Assembly: GCF_947503125.1 (NCBI RefSeq)
Contig: NZ_CANNCR010000011.1
Location: forward strand, 1-64,000
Direction of reading: 5' to 3'
DNA: 64,000 nucleotides
Source of the DNA: an uncultured Metabacillus sp.
GTDB lineage: Bacteria > Bacillota > Bacilli > Bacillales > Bacillaceae
A program made the translations under genes and the position numbers. Position 1 is the stretch's first letter, and each line of letters begins with the position of its first letter. The notes below the pieces were generated by a model that did no database searches, was not told the origin of the DNA, and saw nothing but the letters and a program-made list of their open reading frames with translations. Shown in pieces: positions 9,416 to 21,000 of this stretch.

Positions 9416-9493
9416 ATGCTACTTGACGTTACCAATGTTGAAGCAGGAATTGTTACTGATTCTGATGGTAACCATATCTCAAAAAACGACTAA
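9416..9493 (+). other. Short frame of 25 codons, function unknown
   Basis: Just after the DMT gene, an ATG frame begins MLLDVTNVEAGIV and ends at TAA 9491-9493. No ribosome binding site is visible. It may be the 3' remnant of a lost gene. A small hairpin GGAGAAG/CTTCTCC follows at 9592-9608. Nothing else is seen in 9494-9630. Confidence 0.2.
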
Positions 9494-9630
9494 ACCAATT
9501 ATCTTATTCTGATCATTTATCTCGTTTAATGGTAGAATGACAGGTTCAATGTCTCCTAAGAGCATGTAACCCGAAAAATGACATTAACGGAGGAGAAGTT
9601 TCTTCTCCCCCTTAATAACGTATTCAATAA

Positions 9631-9828
9631 TTAGAAACGACCCATTGATTGTTGAGCCATTGCAACTAGTCGTTTCGTAATTTCTCCACCAACTGAGCCA
9701 TTAGCGCGTGAAGTTGTTTCAGCACCAAGGTTCACACCAAACTCTGATGCAATTTCATACTTCATTTGTTCAATAGCTTGTTTAGCACCTGGAACAACTA
9801 ATTGATTGCTGTTATTATTACGTGCCAT
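9631..9828 (-). CDS. Alpha/beta-type small acid-soluble spore protein
   Basis: A 65-residue DNA-binding spore protein that coats the chromosome in dormant spores and protects it from UV and heat. The family pattern is complete: YEIASEFGV, containing the GPR protease cleavage site, and the C-terminal [14 protein letters not shown] block. The minus-strand ATG follows AAGGAGATGATTTT, a strong binding site. Such genes are transcribed by SigG in the forespore; I could not identify a convincing SigG promoter. It shows that the organism forms endospores. Confidence 0.95.
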   Translation of the reverse strand: MARNNNSNQLVVPGAKQAIEQMKYEIASEFGVNLGAETTSRANGSVGGEITKRLVAMAQQSMGRF

Positions 9829-9969
9829 AAAATCATCTCCTTAAAGTTTGTAAGAATTAGATTATGCAAGCTTGCTTAATGGTAGTTTGAAGTATTAAAC
9901 AAAAATTATACAGGTAAATAATGGTGATTTTTAAAACGAGGATTTTTCTCGCCATAAGCAGAAAGGGGG

Positions 9970-10008
9970 ATTATACACAAAGCTGAGCTTTGTGTATAAT
10001 TTTTATTT
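9970..10008 (+). terminator. Strong hairpin with T-rich tail, no gene before it
   Basis: Perfect 14-bp stem ATTATACACAAAGC / GCTTTGTGTATAAT (9970-9983 and 9987-10000), loop TGA, then TTTTATTTTA. It looks like a plus-strand terminator, but the upstream gene (9631-9828) is on the minus strand and the next plus-strand gene upstream ends at 9411. An unannotated small RNA could end here. Confidence 0.5.
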
Positions 10009-10257
10009 TACCGATAAAATTACTTTGATAAAAAATACAACTTAAGTGAAATACGATTAGTGACTATCGCTTCTCATAACACTCATTTTCTTCCCTTCAA
10101 TCCCTCAAGTGCCAGCAAAATTTTAGATAATTTTCCTAGAATGAGAGTATATTCCCATATCTATTTTTTTGGATTAGAAAAAAATAATGCAATTTTTTTA
10201 AAAATTTTGAAGTAAATTCAGGTCAATAGATGATTTCATATAAAATAAATTTACAAT

Positions 10258-10306
10258 TTTTTCGAAAGTTAGTCCATTCACTCAAAGGTTGTAAACGCTT
10301 TATAAT
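10258..10306 (+). promoter_or_regulatory. Promoter with cre site of the furanose importer operon
   Basis: TATAAT at 10301-10306 overlaps the cre-like TGTAAACGCTTTATA (10290-10304); TTCACT (10277-10282) is a weak -35 with an 18-base spacer. The block repeats the promoter at 1412-1465 (TTTCGAAAGTTA, TCCATT and the cre are shared). An inverted repeat ATTCAAAAA / TTTTTGAAT (10319-10327 and 10342-10350) lies just downstream of the expected start. Confidence 0.72.
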
Positions 10307-10375
10307 CAGCTTATACAAATTCAAAAACGACTTAGGGGACATTTTTGAATGGAAGAAAAAAGGGAGGTTAATAGA

Positions 10376-11395
10376 TTGAAAAGATTATGTAAAGGAAAAA
10401 CCATTTTATTTTTTATGATGGCGCTCATGCTTTTATTATCAGCTTGCAGCTCATCGGGTACAGGCGGACAAGCGGAGAATGCTGGTGCCGGTTCAGGGGA
10501 TTCGAAATCTGGCGATAAGCTGGTCATTGGCTTTTCGCAAGTTGGAGCAGAAAGTGAATGGAGAACAGCGAATACAAAATCGATGCAGGATGCGATTAAA
10601 GCTGCTGGCCATGAATTGAAGTTCTCAGATGCTCAGCAAAAACAAGAAAATCAAATTAAGGCACTTCGTTCATTTATTGCGCAAAAAGTAGATGCGATTG
10701 TCTTCTCTCCAGTTGTTGAAACAGGATTTGAAACGGTGTTAAAAGAAGCAAAGGATGCAGGAATTCCCGTATTTCTAGCTGATCGTGCGGTTGATATTCA
10801 AGATGATTCACTTTGGGTAACGTTCTTAGGATCAGACTTTGTGGAAGAAGGAAGAAAAGCGGCGAATTGGTTAGTAGAAGAAACGGCTGATGCAGAAGGT
10901 GATGTCAATATCGTTGAGCTTCAAGGTACAGTAGGCTCTGCTCCAGCGATTGACCGTAAATCAGGATTTGAAGAAGTCATTAAAGATCATCCAAATCTTA
11001 AAATCATTAAATCACAAACAGGTGATTTCACACGGGCAAAAGGTAAAGAAGTTATGGAAGCGTTCTTAAAATCTGAAGGTGACAACATTGATGTGTTATA
11101 CGCCCATAATGATGATATGGCCATTGGTGCGATTCAAGCGATTGAAGAGTACGGATTAAAGCCTGGTGAAGATATTAAAATCATTGGTGTTGATGCAGTA
11201 AAAGGAGCATTCGAAGCAATGGCAGCAGGCAAAATGAATGTCACAGTTGAATGTAATCCGTTATTTGGTCCGCAAATGGTTGAATTAATTGAGGCTCATT
11301 TTGCTGGTGAAGAAATTCCAAAGCGTGTAGCGGTAGAAGAAAGCATGTATACAATGGATCAAGCAAAAGAACTTCTTCCAACTCGTGAGTATTAA
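10376..11395 (+). CDS. ytfQ: YtfQ-like furanose-binding lipoprotein
   Basis: Solute-binding protein of 339 residues, a type I periplasmic-binding fold anchored by lipidation (LLLSACSSS lipobox). Several stretches match my recall of E. coli YtfQ closely: GFSQVG, QQKQENQIKA, ELQGTVG, QTGDFTRAKGKEVME and YAHNDDMAIGAIQAI. E. coli YtfQ binds galactofuranose. Here, beside arabinofuranosidases, the ligand may be L-arabinofuranose or galactofuranose (inference). I start at TTG 10376 because GGGAGG (10362-10367) lies 8 bases before it; the in-frame ATG at 10349 precedes that site. It is the first gene of a four-gene importer operon that ends in a GH43 gene. Confidence 0.87.
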   Translation: MKRLCKGKTILFFMMALMLLLSACSSSGTGGQAENAGAGSGDSKSGDKLVIGFSQVGAESEWRTANTKSMQDAIKAAGHELKFSDAQQKQENQIKALRSFIAQKVDAIVFSPVVETGFETVLKEAKDAGIPVFLADRAVDIQDDSLWVTFLGSDFVEEGRKAANWLVEETADAEGDVNIVELQGTVGSAPAIDRKSGFEEVIKDHPNLKIIKSQTGDFTRAKGKEVMEAFLKSEGDNIDVLYAHNDDMAIGAIQAIEEYGLKPGEDIKIIGVDAVKGAFEAMAAGKMNVTVECNPLFGPQMVELIEAHFAGEEIPKRVAVEESMYTMDQAKELLPTREY

Positions 11396-11422
11396 TCAAG
11401 GAAATTAACATAGAAAACAAGG

Positions 11423-11465
11423 CCACTAGGGGAGGTAGTAAATCTTACTATTAACGAACTAGTGG
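11423..11465 (+). terminator. Hairpin between binding protein and ATPase genes
   Basis: Outer stem CCACTAG / CTAGTGG (11423-11429 and 11459-11465) encloses an inner stem TAGTAA / TTACTA. There is no T tract, so it may act as an mRNA 3'-end stabiliser or weak terminator that raises the amount of binding-protein mRNA. Confidence 0.5.
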
Positions 11466-11496
11466 TTATTAAAATAAGAGATTGTTAGGAGGGTAA

Positions 11497-13011
11497 ATGG
11501 TGAAGAAGCAAGCTCCAGTATTAGTCATGCAAGGCATAACCAAGGAGTTCCCGGGTGTGAAAGCTTTATCAAATGTTCAGTTAAAGCTGTTCCCTGGAGA
11601 GGTGCACGCCTTAATGGGAGAGAATGGTGCAGGGAAGTCAACCCTTATTAAAGTGTTAACAGGTGTATACACGTTTGATGAAGGTTCTGTAACGTTGGAA
11701 GGGAAACCAATTCGAGTAACCACTCCTCTTGAAGCACAAAATTTAGGGATTAGCACGGTTTATCAAGAAGTTAATTTATGTACAAATTTATCAGTCGTTG
11801 AGAATATTTTCATAGGCCGGGAAATCATGAAAAGAGGCCGGCTTGATTGGAAAGAAATGACTCGCCAGGCAAAGGAGTTACTAAAAGCTAGACTAAACCT
11901 AGAGATCGATGTGACCAAACAGTTGTCATCCTACTCTGTAGCCATCCAGCAAATGATAGCGATCGCACGTTCCCTTAAAGTATCTGCAAAGGTACTCATT
12001 CTCGATGAACCAACTTCAAGCCTGGATCAAAATGAGGTTAACCAATTGTTTAATGTCATGCGGAAATTGAAACAAGATGGCTTAGCGATCGTTTTTGTCA
12101 GTCACTTCCTTGATCAAATTTACGAAATCACAGATCGGCTAACCGTTTTGCGTAATGGGACATGGATTGGTGAATATATGACGAAAGAAATTGACAGACT
12201 TGAATTAGTTTCGAAGATGATCGGCAAGGACCTAAATGAGCTTAAGACGTCTGAAAGAGAAAATAACCATGTCGTTGAAAAGAAAAAGCTATTTTTGCAA
12301 GGAAAAAATGTTTCAAAGAAAGGCAAAATTGCTCCTTTTGATCTCGATATCCATGAAGGCGAAATTGTCGGTCTTGCAGGACTCCTCGGTTCAGGCAGGA
12401 CGGAATTAGCAAGATTACTGTTTGGAGCAGATCGAGCTGATTCTGGTGAAATAAAGATAAATGGCAAAAAGACGAATCTTTCCTCTCCTAAACAAGCGAT
12501 TTTAAATGGTATCGCATTTTGTTCTGAAAACCGAAAAACAGAAGGAATTATTGCGGACCTCACGATTCGAGAGAATATGATTTTAGCCATGCAAGGTATC
12601 AAAGGATGGTTCAAGTTTATTCCAAAGAAAAAACAAATTGAAATTGCGGACGAATATATCAAACTATTAAACATTAATCCGCCAAATCCGGAGCAATTAA
12701 TCAAAAATTTAAGCGGCGGAAATCAACAAAAGGTTCTGCTTGCAAGATGGTTGATTACAAATCCAAATTTACTCATTTTAGATGAATCGACAAGAGGAAT
12801 AGATGTTGGAGCAAAAGCAGAAATTCAAAAATTAATGCTTTCATTAAGTAAAGATGGGAAGTCAATTTTGTTTGTTTCTTCAGAAATAGAAGAAGTGCTG
12901 CGTACTTGTCGTAAAATTGCTGTCCTCAGGGATCACCATAAGGTGACAGAAATTGAGAACAATCAGCAAATGACACAAAAAGACATAATGAAGGCAATGG
13001 CTGGGGGATAA
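11497..13011 (+). CDS. ytfR: YtfR-like sugar ABC importer ATPase (two ABC domains)
   Basis: Fused ATPase of 504 residues. Domain 1 has Walker A GENGAGKST (about 42-50) and Walker B LILDEPTSS. Domain 2 has the degenerate P-loop GLLGSGRTE, a full signature LSGGNQQKV and Walker B LILDEST, the asymmetric pattern normal for ribose/galactose-type importers. It energises the two permeases that follow. AGGAGGG (11487-11493) is only 3 bases from ATG 11497; the GTG at 11500 has better spacing and may be the true start. A stop and the next GTG/ATG are almost adjacent (13011/13013), showing tight coupling. Confidence 0.92.
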   Translation: MVKKQAPVLVMQGITKEFPGVKALSNVQLKLFPGEVHALMGENGAGKSTLIKVLTGVYTFDEGSVTLEGKPIRVTTPLEAQNLGISTVYQEVNLCTNLSVVENIFIGREIMKRGRLDWKEMTRQAKELLKARLNLEIDVTKQLSSYSVAIQQMIAIARSLKVSAKVLILDEPTSSLDQNEVNQLFNVMRKLKQDGLAIVFVSHFLDQIYEITDRLTVLRNGTWIGEYMTKEIDRLELVSKMIGKDLNELKTSERENNHVVEKKKLFLQGKNVSKKGKIAPFDLDIHEGEIVGLAGLLGSGRTELARLLFGADRADSGEIKINGKKTNLSSPKQAILNGIAFCSENRKTEGIIADLTIRENMILAMQGIKGWFKFIPKKKQIEIADEYIKLLNINPPNPEQLIKNLSGGNQQKVLLARWLITNPNLLILDESTRGIDVGAKAEIQKLMLSLSKDGKSILFVSSEIEEVLRTCRKIAVLRDHHKVTEIENNQQMTQKDIMKAMAGG

Positions 13012-13012
13012 C

Positions 13013-14038
13013 GTGATGAAATCAAAATTATTTTGGCCAATCGTCGTCTTAATCATCATTTTATTAATCAATCTTTTCTTTGATAAAAACTTCTTTTCTA
13101 TTGAAGTAAAAAACGGTTATTTAACTGGTAGTTTAATTGATATTTTAAATAGGGGAGCACCATTGTTACTTGTTTCGATCGGAATGACCCTTGTTATTGC
13201 GACAAAAGGAGTCGATCTTGGTGTTGGGTCAGTTATTGCAATGGCTGGTGCAGTTGGAGCTATGACAGTAAGCGGGGCAAACGGTGATGGTTTAGGACCG
13301 CTATTTACGGCAATTGCTCTTGTTATCGCGATCTCACTCATAGCCGGTTTATGGAATGGTGTGCTTGTTTCAAGAATTGGAATACAACCAATTGTTGCCA
13401 CATTAATTCTTATGGTTGCCGGACGTGGTATTGCTCAACTAATAACAGATGGTCAAATCATGACCGTTTATTATGACCCTTACACTTTCATTGGCGGTGG
13501 ATACCTTCTTATGCTGCCATTTTCCATTTTTATCGTCACTGCTGTTTTGGCCATTGCTGCATTTTTAACGAGAAAAACAGCAATAGGATTATTTATTGAA
13601 TCGGTTGGAACCAATCCGGAAGCTAGCCGTCTCTCAGGAATCAATTCAAAAAATATTTTAGTAATGGTTTATGTGTTTTCTGGAATATGTGCAGGAATCG
13701 GCGGCTTAATCTTAAGTTCGAATGTTGCGAGTGCTGATGGAAACAATGCAGGCCTTTGGTATGAGCTTGATGCCATTTTAGCCGTTGTCATTGGCGGGAC
13801 ATCACTGAATGGCGGCCGATTTAACTTGATGGGTACAGTCATTGGTGCTCTTATCATTCAAAGTTTAACGACTACGATTTACTCGATTGGCATTGCACCG
13901 GAAATCAACCTTGTAGTAAAAGCAATCGTCGTATTACTCGTTTGTCTATTGCAGTCATCAGAGTTCAGAAAGAAAGTATTTGGCGGTTTTGCCGTGAAAA
14001 AATCACAAAAGAAACGTGAGGGAGTGACCGTATCATGA
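13013..14038 (+). CDS. ytfT: YtfT-like sugar ABC permease
   Basis: Integral membrane protein of 341 residues of the ribose/galactose permease family (BPD_transp_2). The conserved stretch TKGVDLGVGSVIAMAGA and the late GGTSLNGG motif are characteristic. It starts at GTG 13013 or ATG 13016, directly after the ATPase stop, with GGGGG upstream. It overlaps the next permease by four bases (ATGA). Two different permeases in one operon is the arrangement of ytfQRT-yjfF; this argues for a furanose importer rather than a homodimeric RbsC type. Confidence 0.88.
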   Translation: MMKSKLFWPIVVLIIILLINLFFDKNFFSIEVKNGYLTGSLIDILNRGAPLLLVSIGMTLVIATKGVDLGVGSVIAMAGAVGAMTVSGANGDGLGPLFTAIALVIAISLIAGLWNGVLVSRIGIQPIVATLILMVAGRGIAQLITDGQIMTVYYDPYTFIGGGYLLMLPFSIFIVTAVLAIAAFLTRKTAIGLFIESVGTNPEASRLSGINSKNILVMVYVFSGICAGIGGLILSSNVASADGNNAGLWYELDAILAVVIGGTSLNGGRFNLMGTVIGALIIQSLTTTIYSIGIAPEINLVVKAIVVLLVCLLQSSEFRKKVFGGFAVKKSQKKREGVTVS

Positions 14039-15030
14039 CGAAAAAGATCCAGTTAGACTCAAAACATCTCCCTTTAACAGCAACGATTCTGTTATTTATC
14101 TTAATGTTCTTATTTGGCTCACTTCGCTATACTGGCTTTTTTTCAACACAAGTTTTCTTAAATTTGTTTATTGATAACGCATTTCTAATTGTTGTAGCTG
14201 TTGGGATGACCTTTGTGATTTTATCAGGAGGAATTGATCTCTCGGTTGGTTCAATTATTGCTCTAACGAGTATGGTAGCAGCGAGTTTGACAATGAACGC
14301 ACAGCTTTCTCCAGCTCTTGTTACCCCAATCAGTTTACTTATTGGTACAGTCCTTGGTTTCTGTATGGGGTGCCTTATCCATTATTTTAACTTACAGCCA
14401 TTTATCGTTACGCTTGCCGGCATGTTTCTTGCGAGAGGCCTATGTTATCTCATCAGTGTTGAATCAATTACGATCGACAATGGCTTTTTCAATTTTATGG
14501 CAAGCACGAGAATCCCGGTTGGCGGCGGGAATTTTATTTCCATTAGTGTCATTATCGCAATGGTCGTTGTGATTGCCGCTATTTTTGTTGCTCATTACTC
14601 GAAATTTGGCCGTAATGTTTATGCATTAGGCGGCAGTGAACAATCTGCATTATTAATGGGATTACCTGTCGGGAAAACAAAAATTATGATCTATACAATC
14701 AGCGGGTTTTGCTCATCTCTAGCCGGTCTCATTTTCACGTTCTATATGTTGTCAGGTTATGGATTACATGCAAATGGGCTGGAGTTAGATACGATTGCAG
14801 CAGTTGTCATCGGCGGCACTCTCCTTACTGGTGGTGCCGGGTATGTAGCAGGCAGCGTTGTTGGGGTGTTAATTTTAGGAATTATCCAAACAGTGATCGT
14901 GTTTGAAGGAACGTTAAGCTCTTGGTGGACAAAGATTGCGATTGGAGCCTTGCTATTATTATTTATTGTTTTACAACGAGTCATCGTAGCTAGAAGCAAG
15001 ACGAACCAAGCATCGATATCAGCACATTAA
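14035..15030 (+). CDS. yjfF: YjfF-like sugar ABC permease
   Basis: Second permease of 331 residues, same family as the gene before, with SGGIDLSVGSIIALTSM near residue 65 and GGTLLTGGAGY near residue 262. It would pair with the YtfT-like protein to form the membrane channel. Its start overlaps the upstream stop (ATGA), a sign of translational coupling. The following gene, a secreted GH43 protein, begins 10 bases after its stop, so enzyme and importer are one transcript. Confidence 0.88.
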   Translation: MTKKIQLDSKHLPLTATILLFILMFLFGSLRYTGFFSTQVFLNLFIDNAFLIVVAVGMTFVILSGGIDLSVGSIIALTSMVAASLTMNAQLSPALVTPISLLIGTVLGFCMGCLIHYFNLQPFIVTLAGMFLARGLCYLISVESITIDNGFFNFMASTRIPVGGGNFISISVIIAMVVVIAAIFVAHYSKFGRNVYALGGSEQSALLMGLPVGKTKIMIYTISGFCSSLAGLIFTFYMLSGYGLHANGLELDTIAAVVIGGTLLTGGAGYVAGSVVGVLILGIIQTVIVFEGTLSSWWTKIAIGALLLLFIVLQRVIVARSKTNQASISAH

Positions 15031-15040
15031 AGGGGTGTGA

Positions 15041-18000
15041 ATGATGAAAAACAGGAAAAGATTGTCCGTCTTTTTATTGACGGTTATGATGTTTAACACG
15101 CTTTCCGGATTATGGCCAAAGGTCTCATCAGCGGAAGAAGCGAACTCTACAACTCCTGAACTGATTCTCCATTATGACATGAAAACTTCAGAGAAAGATG
15201 GGGATCAACTGACGATAAAAGATGTGTCCGTCAGTGGCACAACATTTGACGGGGTTTTCAAAAATCCTGAAAATGGTCAACTTGTTCATAATGAGGAAGT
15301 TGGATATGCAGCGTTTAATGGTGGAAGTTCAACATCAAAAAGCGGTTATATCGAAATTCCAAAAAGCGAAAATGGTTCAGATTTATTAACTGGTTTACAA
15401 GATGTAACCATTTCAGCACTTGTGAATTGGAGTAATGATGGGGCCAATCGTTGGATTTTTGGTTTAGGAGCTGTAACAGATGATGCCGAGAATGGGAATA
15501 AATATTTCTTCGTTACACCGCAGCATGGCTCAGGAAATGTAGCAGCAACAGGAATTTCCAAAGCGGGCTGGAGAAATGAATCACTAGTCAAAGCAACATC
15601 GGCCATGAAAGCGAATAAATGGGAAGTAGCCACGGTTGTTTTCTCTGGCCAAGCCAATACGATTACCTTATATGTAAATGGTGAGAAGGTCGCAACAGGA
15701 TCAGCAGGCGGGAAAAAGTTATCTGAAATTATTGATCCATCAGCAGGTTTTTCTGGTTTTATCGGAAAATCAATCTTTAAAAACGATTCCTTTTTTAAAG
15801 GGATGATCGGTGATTTCCGTGTCTATAATGGGGCACTGACAGATGACCAGGTTATGGAATTATATACAGAAACATCAAGTAAAATTGCAAAAATCAATCA
15901 GCTTGTCATCAATGATGCAACAGAATCCTTAAATATAACTGAATATGTAGACAGTGAAGATGAAAGCACTGACAAAATAACGAAGAACCTCGCACTTCCT
16001 GCAAAAGGCAAGCATGGAGTAGCTATTACGTGGAGTTCTAGTAATACAGAAGTGATTGCTAATGACGGCACCGTTACTCGTCCTGAGAAAACAGAGTCAG
16101 ATGTGAAAGTTGAGTTAACAGCAAATCTAGCTTATGAAGGTCTGACAGCAAAGAAACAATTTACGGTAACTGTTTTAAAGGAATATACGGATGAACAAGT
16201 TGTAGAGCTTGATGCTTCAAACTTAGCCGTTATTAATGCAGATAACGTAAAAGGAAATCTAAGCTTACCAGTATCAGGTCAAGAAGGAAGTACCATTACG
16301 TGGGAATCCTCAAACCCGGTAATGGTAAAAGGATCTGCAGAGGCAGCCGAAAATAATAAAATGCTTGGTTGGGTAACAAGACCTGAAGCAGATTCAAAGG
16401 TTACATTAACAGCAACCATTTCAAAAGGAAACGCTGAAATGAAAAAGGAATTTAACCTTACAGTTAAGAAAAATCCAGGTGAATTGACGTATGATGCTTA
16501 TTTCTTCTCTTATTTCACTGGAGAATACGAAGGAGGAGAGGAAATTTCCTTCGCTACAGCAGAAGATCCGTTAAAATGGCGTGCCTTGAATAATGGTCAA
16601 TCGGTCATTCAGTCAAACATGGGTGAAAAGGGACTTAGAGATCCATTTATCATCCGTTCTCCAGAAGGAGATAAATTTTATATGCTGGCGACTGACTTGA
16701 AAATGGGTGAAAGCACTAACTTTGACCAGGCGCAAATCACTGGAAGTCATTCTCTTATGGTTTGGGAATCAGATGATTTGGTCAATTGGAGCGAACAGCG
16801 AATGGTAGAAGTGGCTCCTAAAACAGGCGGTAATACGTGGGCGCCTGAAGCCGTTTATAACGAAAAAACGGGTGAATATGTTGTATTCTGGGCGTCTTCA
16901 ATGAAAAATGAAGAAACATATGGCGATTACCCAAATGGAAGACCGGCGGGACAGTACAATGTGATGTACTACGCCACAACGAGGGATTTCCATACATTCT
17001 CTGAACCAAAAGTGTTTATTGATGAAGGCTTCCCGACAATCGATACAAGTTTTGTAGAAGATAATGGCACATTTTATCGTTTTACAAAATCGGAAGTCAA
17101 TTACAGAGTGTATTACGAGAAAGCAACAGATATTTTCCAAGATAAAGACGGAATCAAGGAAAATGGATTTCAATACGATGTGATTTTGGGTACAAAAGAT
17201 GGAAACAGAGGACTGATCGGTCATCAAGGTAACAATGAAGGACAAACCATTTTTAAAGATATTCATGAAGATAAATGGTATATGTTCTTAGATTCTTGGC
17301 CATATCATGTTCGCTGGTCAACTAACTTAGAGGATGGATCACAATTTGTGAACAATTTACTCCCTGAATCTGAATATGCGCTGCCGCCAGGACCACGACA
17401 TGGGACCGTTATTCCAATCACTCGCGCGGAATATAATGCCCTTCAAGAAACATATGGCATGCCTTCACCAGAGACATCTGAGGAACCTGTTGTACACTAT
17501 ACATTTGACCAGGAAGATGTTGATGGAATAACTGTAAAAGATGTTTCCAAAAATGGTTTTGACGCAACATTAGTAGGCGGGGCGAAAATTGATGCAACTG
17601 ACACAGTTGGCAAATCTTCAGGAGCAGTAGATTTAGATGGAAGCACAGGATATGTTGAGCTGCCGGAAAATATGATTAAAGACCTTAACCTGGAAAGCAT
17701 GACAATGTCTACTTGGGTGAAAGTAGAGGGGAATCAAGCAAACCAACGAATCTTTGATTTTTCTTCAAATACTGGAAGAGTAGCAAACCGCAATACAATG
17801 TATTTAAGTACACAGGGTGATTCAGGTAACGTGGAATTTGCGATTGTTACACCTTTCACCGAAAAATTTGCAAATCAAAATTCACTTTTAGGAAGTTCCT
17901 ATAAATATGCTGTGAGAGCTCCAATGCTTTCGACTGCACAATGGCACCATGTAGCGATGACAATTGAAGGATTTGATGCCGTCTTATATGTAGACGGAAA

Positions 18001-21000
18001 AGAAGTTTCACGAAGCTCAACGTATAATGTCGAGCCGAGAATGCTATTAGAAACAACAATGAACTATTTAGGGAAGTCCAGCAATGAAAATCACAGTCTC
18101 TTTTACGGGAAATTTGATGACTTTAAAATTTATAACCGAGCTCTTAACGCTGAAGAGATTGCTAGTTTAGCAGATGAAGAAGTTTCAGCGCCTCCAGTTG
18201 AAGAGCCGGAAAAAGCTGAGTTAATTCTTGATTATGATATGAGCAAGATTGAAGGCACGACAGTAGTAGATAACACAGGTAACTTTGAAGGAAAGCTTGT
18301 CAATCCTCAAAACGCTGAACTAATCAAAGGGGATGAGACAGGAGTTATCAGCTTTAAAGGCGGCTCCACAAGCTCATATATTGAGATGCCTCAAGGTGTA
18401 TTGAACGGGCTAGAAAGTGTGACTGTTTCATCATTAGTGAATTGGGAAGGCAAGAATGAGGCTGAATGGCTATTCGCTTTAGGTCAGGACAGCAATAAAT
18501 ATCTATTTATGACACCAAAACGCAATTCAGGTGACAGATCTGCAAGGGTAGGACTTGGCATCACAAGCTGGCAAAATGAGGCTGGAGCAAATGCAACAAC
18601 GGGTTCCTTAAAGTCAAATGAATGGAAACTGGTGACAGCCGTTATGTCTGGTGAAGCTAAAACGATAAAATTGTATATTGATGGTGTTGAAGTGGCATCC
18701 GGATCTACAAACGGATATACATTAGCACAAATCAGCAATGGTAATGGCAGAAGCGGATTTATCGGCCGTTCCTTCTATTCTGCTGATCCTTACTTTGGCG
18801 GAATGATGGCTGATTTTGAAGTATATGATGGAGCTTTAACAGCAACAGAAGTAAGCAAATTAAAAGAAGCAGCCGATGCAAAAATTGCAAAAATGGATGG
18901 TTTATTGCTTCAAAATGCGATCAACCAATTAGATTACGCAACATTCCTTAATGAAAACGAAAGCAAGGATGAAATCACAACAGATCTATCATTCCCTAAG
19001 ACAGGAGCAAACGGAACAACCATCACTTGGGAATCACAAAATCAAGACAACATTACAAATGAAGGGAAGGTTACGAGACCATCCTTTGAAGAAGGAAACC
19101 AAACAGTGAAAATAACAGCAACGATTTCAGATGGTAAGAACGAGGCAACAAAAGAATTTACAGTAACTGTTGTAAAGAAACCGCATGATTCTGTCGCAGT
19201 CAGATCAGATGCAGAAGCATTAAAGGTTCATAACATTCATGATGTTCGCGGAAATCTAACATTACCAACATCAGGGGAAAATGGCTCTTCAATTACTTGG
19301 AAATCAAGTAATTCATCGATCATTACCCCAACCGGCAAGGTTATACGTCCTGTACATGGTGAAGGTGATACAACCGTTAAATTGACGGCAACACTTGCCT
19401 TAAATAATGAATCGATTACAAAGGCGTTTTTAGCAAAAGTCAAAGAAATGCCGAAAAAGGAAAAGTATGAAGGGTATGTCTTTAGTTATTTTACCGGGGA
19501 AGGCTACACGAACGGCGAGCAAATTTATTTCGCCTTAAGTGATGGCAACAATCCGCTTAAGTGGAATGAAATGAATAATGAAGAACCAGCCATCACCTCT
19601 AATTTAGGGGAAAAAGGACTTAGAGATCCGTTTATTATTCGCTCTCCTGAAGGCGATAAATTCTATCTCATTGCAACCGATCTAAAAATCAATGGGGATT
19701 GGAATTGGGATCGAGCGCAAAGATCGGGAAGCAGATCAATCATGGTTTGGGAATCGACGGATTTAATCAATTGGTCTGAGCAAAGAATGGTCGAAGTTGC
19801 ACCAAAAGAAGCAGGAAATACATGGGCCCCTGAAGTCTATTATGATGATACGACTGGAGAATATGTTGTATTTTGGGCTTCTAAAATCTACGACAATGAA
19901 GAACACACTGGCTCAACCTACAACAAAATGATGTATAGCAAGACAAGAGATTTCTATACATTTACAGAACCAAAAGTGTATATGGATTATGGCTATTCTG
20001 TGATTGATACAACGATGATCGAGCATGACGATAAAATCTATCGCTTATCAAAGGATGAAAGAAACAATACATCATCTTCACCAAACGGTAAATTTATTTT
20101 CCAAGAGGTCGGAGATTCAGTACTTGATCCTACCTTCGAGCTGATTAAAGAAGGAATTGGCAAAGGATCAATAGGTGCAGGTGAAGGACCTACGATCTTC
20201 AAATCGAATACCGAAGAAAAATGGTATATGTTTATTGATGAGTTTGGCGGCAGAGGATATGTTCCTTTTGAAACGACCGATTTACAGTCAGGTGAATGGA
20301 AGATGTCTGAAAACTACGATTTACCTGCACGTCCGCGTCATGGAACAGTCATCCCTGTTACGAAAGCTGAGCATGAGGCTTTACTGGCAAATGTTCCAAT
20401 CGTTCGTGTCCCAGCACCGGAACAAAAGCCAACAAGTGTTACGCTTGACCAAGAGACATTGAAGCTTTCAGAAGGTAAAACAGCACAATTAACCGCAACC
20501 GTTGCACCTAATGACGCAGTCAATAAAGAGGTTGTGTGGTCAAGCAATAATGAACAAATAGCAACTGTTGATGAAAATGGAAAAGTAACGGCTCTGAAAG
20601 AAGGAATCGCGAAAATAACCGCAACTACAGTCGATGGCGGGTTAATGGCTGTGAGTGAGGTAACCGTTGAGAAACAAAAAGATATAACACCGCCAGAAGG
20701 TCAGTTTACGATCAATGCTGGTGCAGAATTTACGAATAAGGAAACCGTCACTTTAGCATTAGAAGCAACTGATGACTTAAGCGGAGTTCATCAAGTTCGC
20801 TATTCGACTAATTCAAATGAATGGTCAGATTGGGAAGAGTATGATCCAACAAAAGACGTAACGTTACCATCAGGTGATGGAAAGAAGACCGTATTTGTAG
20901 AGTTTAAGGACAATGCCGGAAATATCAGCAAAACGTATAAGCAAACGATCACACTTGATACAATGGCACCGGTGATCCAATTTACAGGTCATCAAGAGAG

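Noticed and set aside
12120-12704. Minus-strand 194-codon frame inside the ATPase gene
   Set aside because: It is the reverse complement of a well-supported gene, has no binding site and no recognisable domain.
10376-15030. Ribose importer (RbsABC)
   Set aside because: There are two different permeases, and the binding protein carries YtfQ stretches rather than RbsB ones; no ribokinase or RbsD is nearby.
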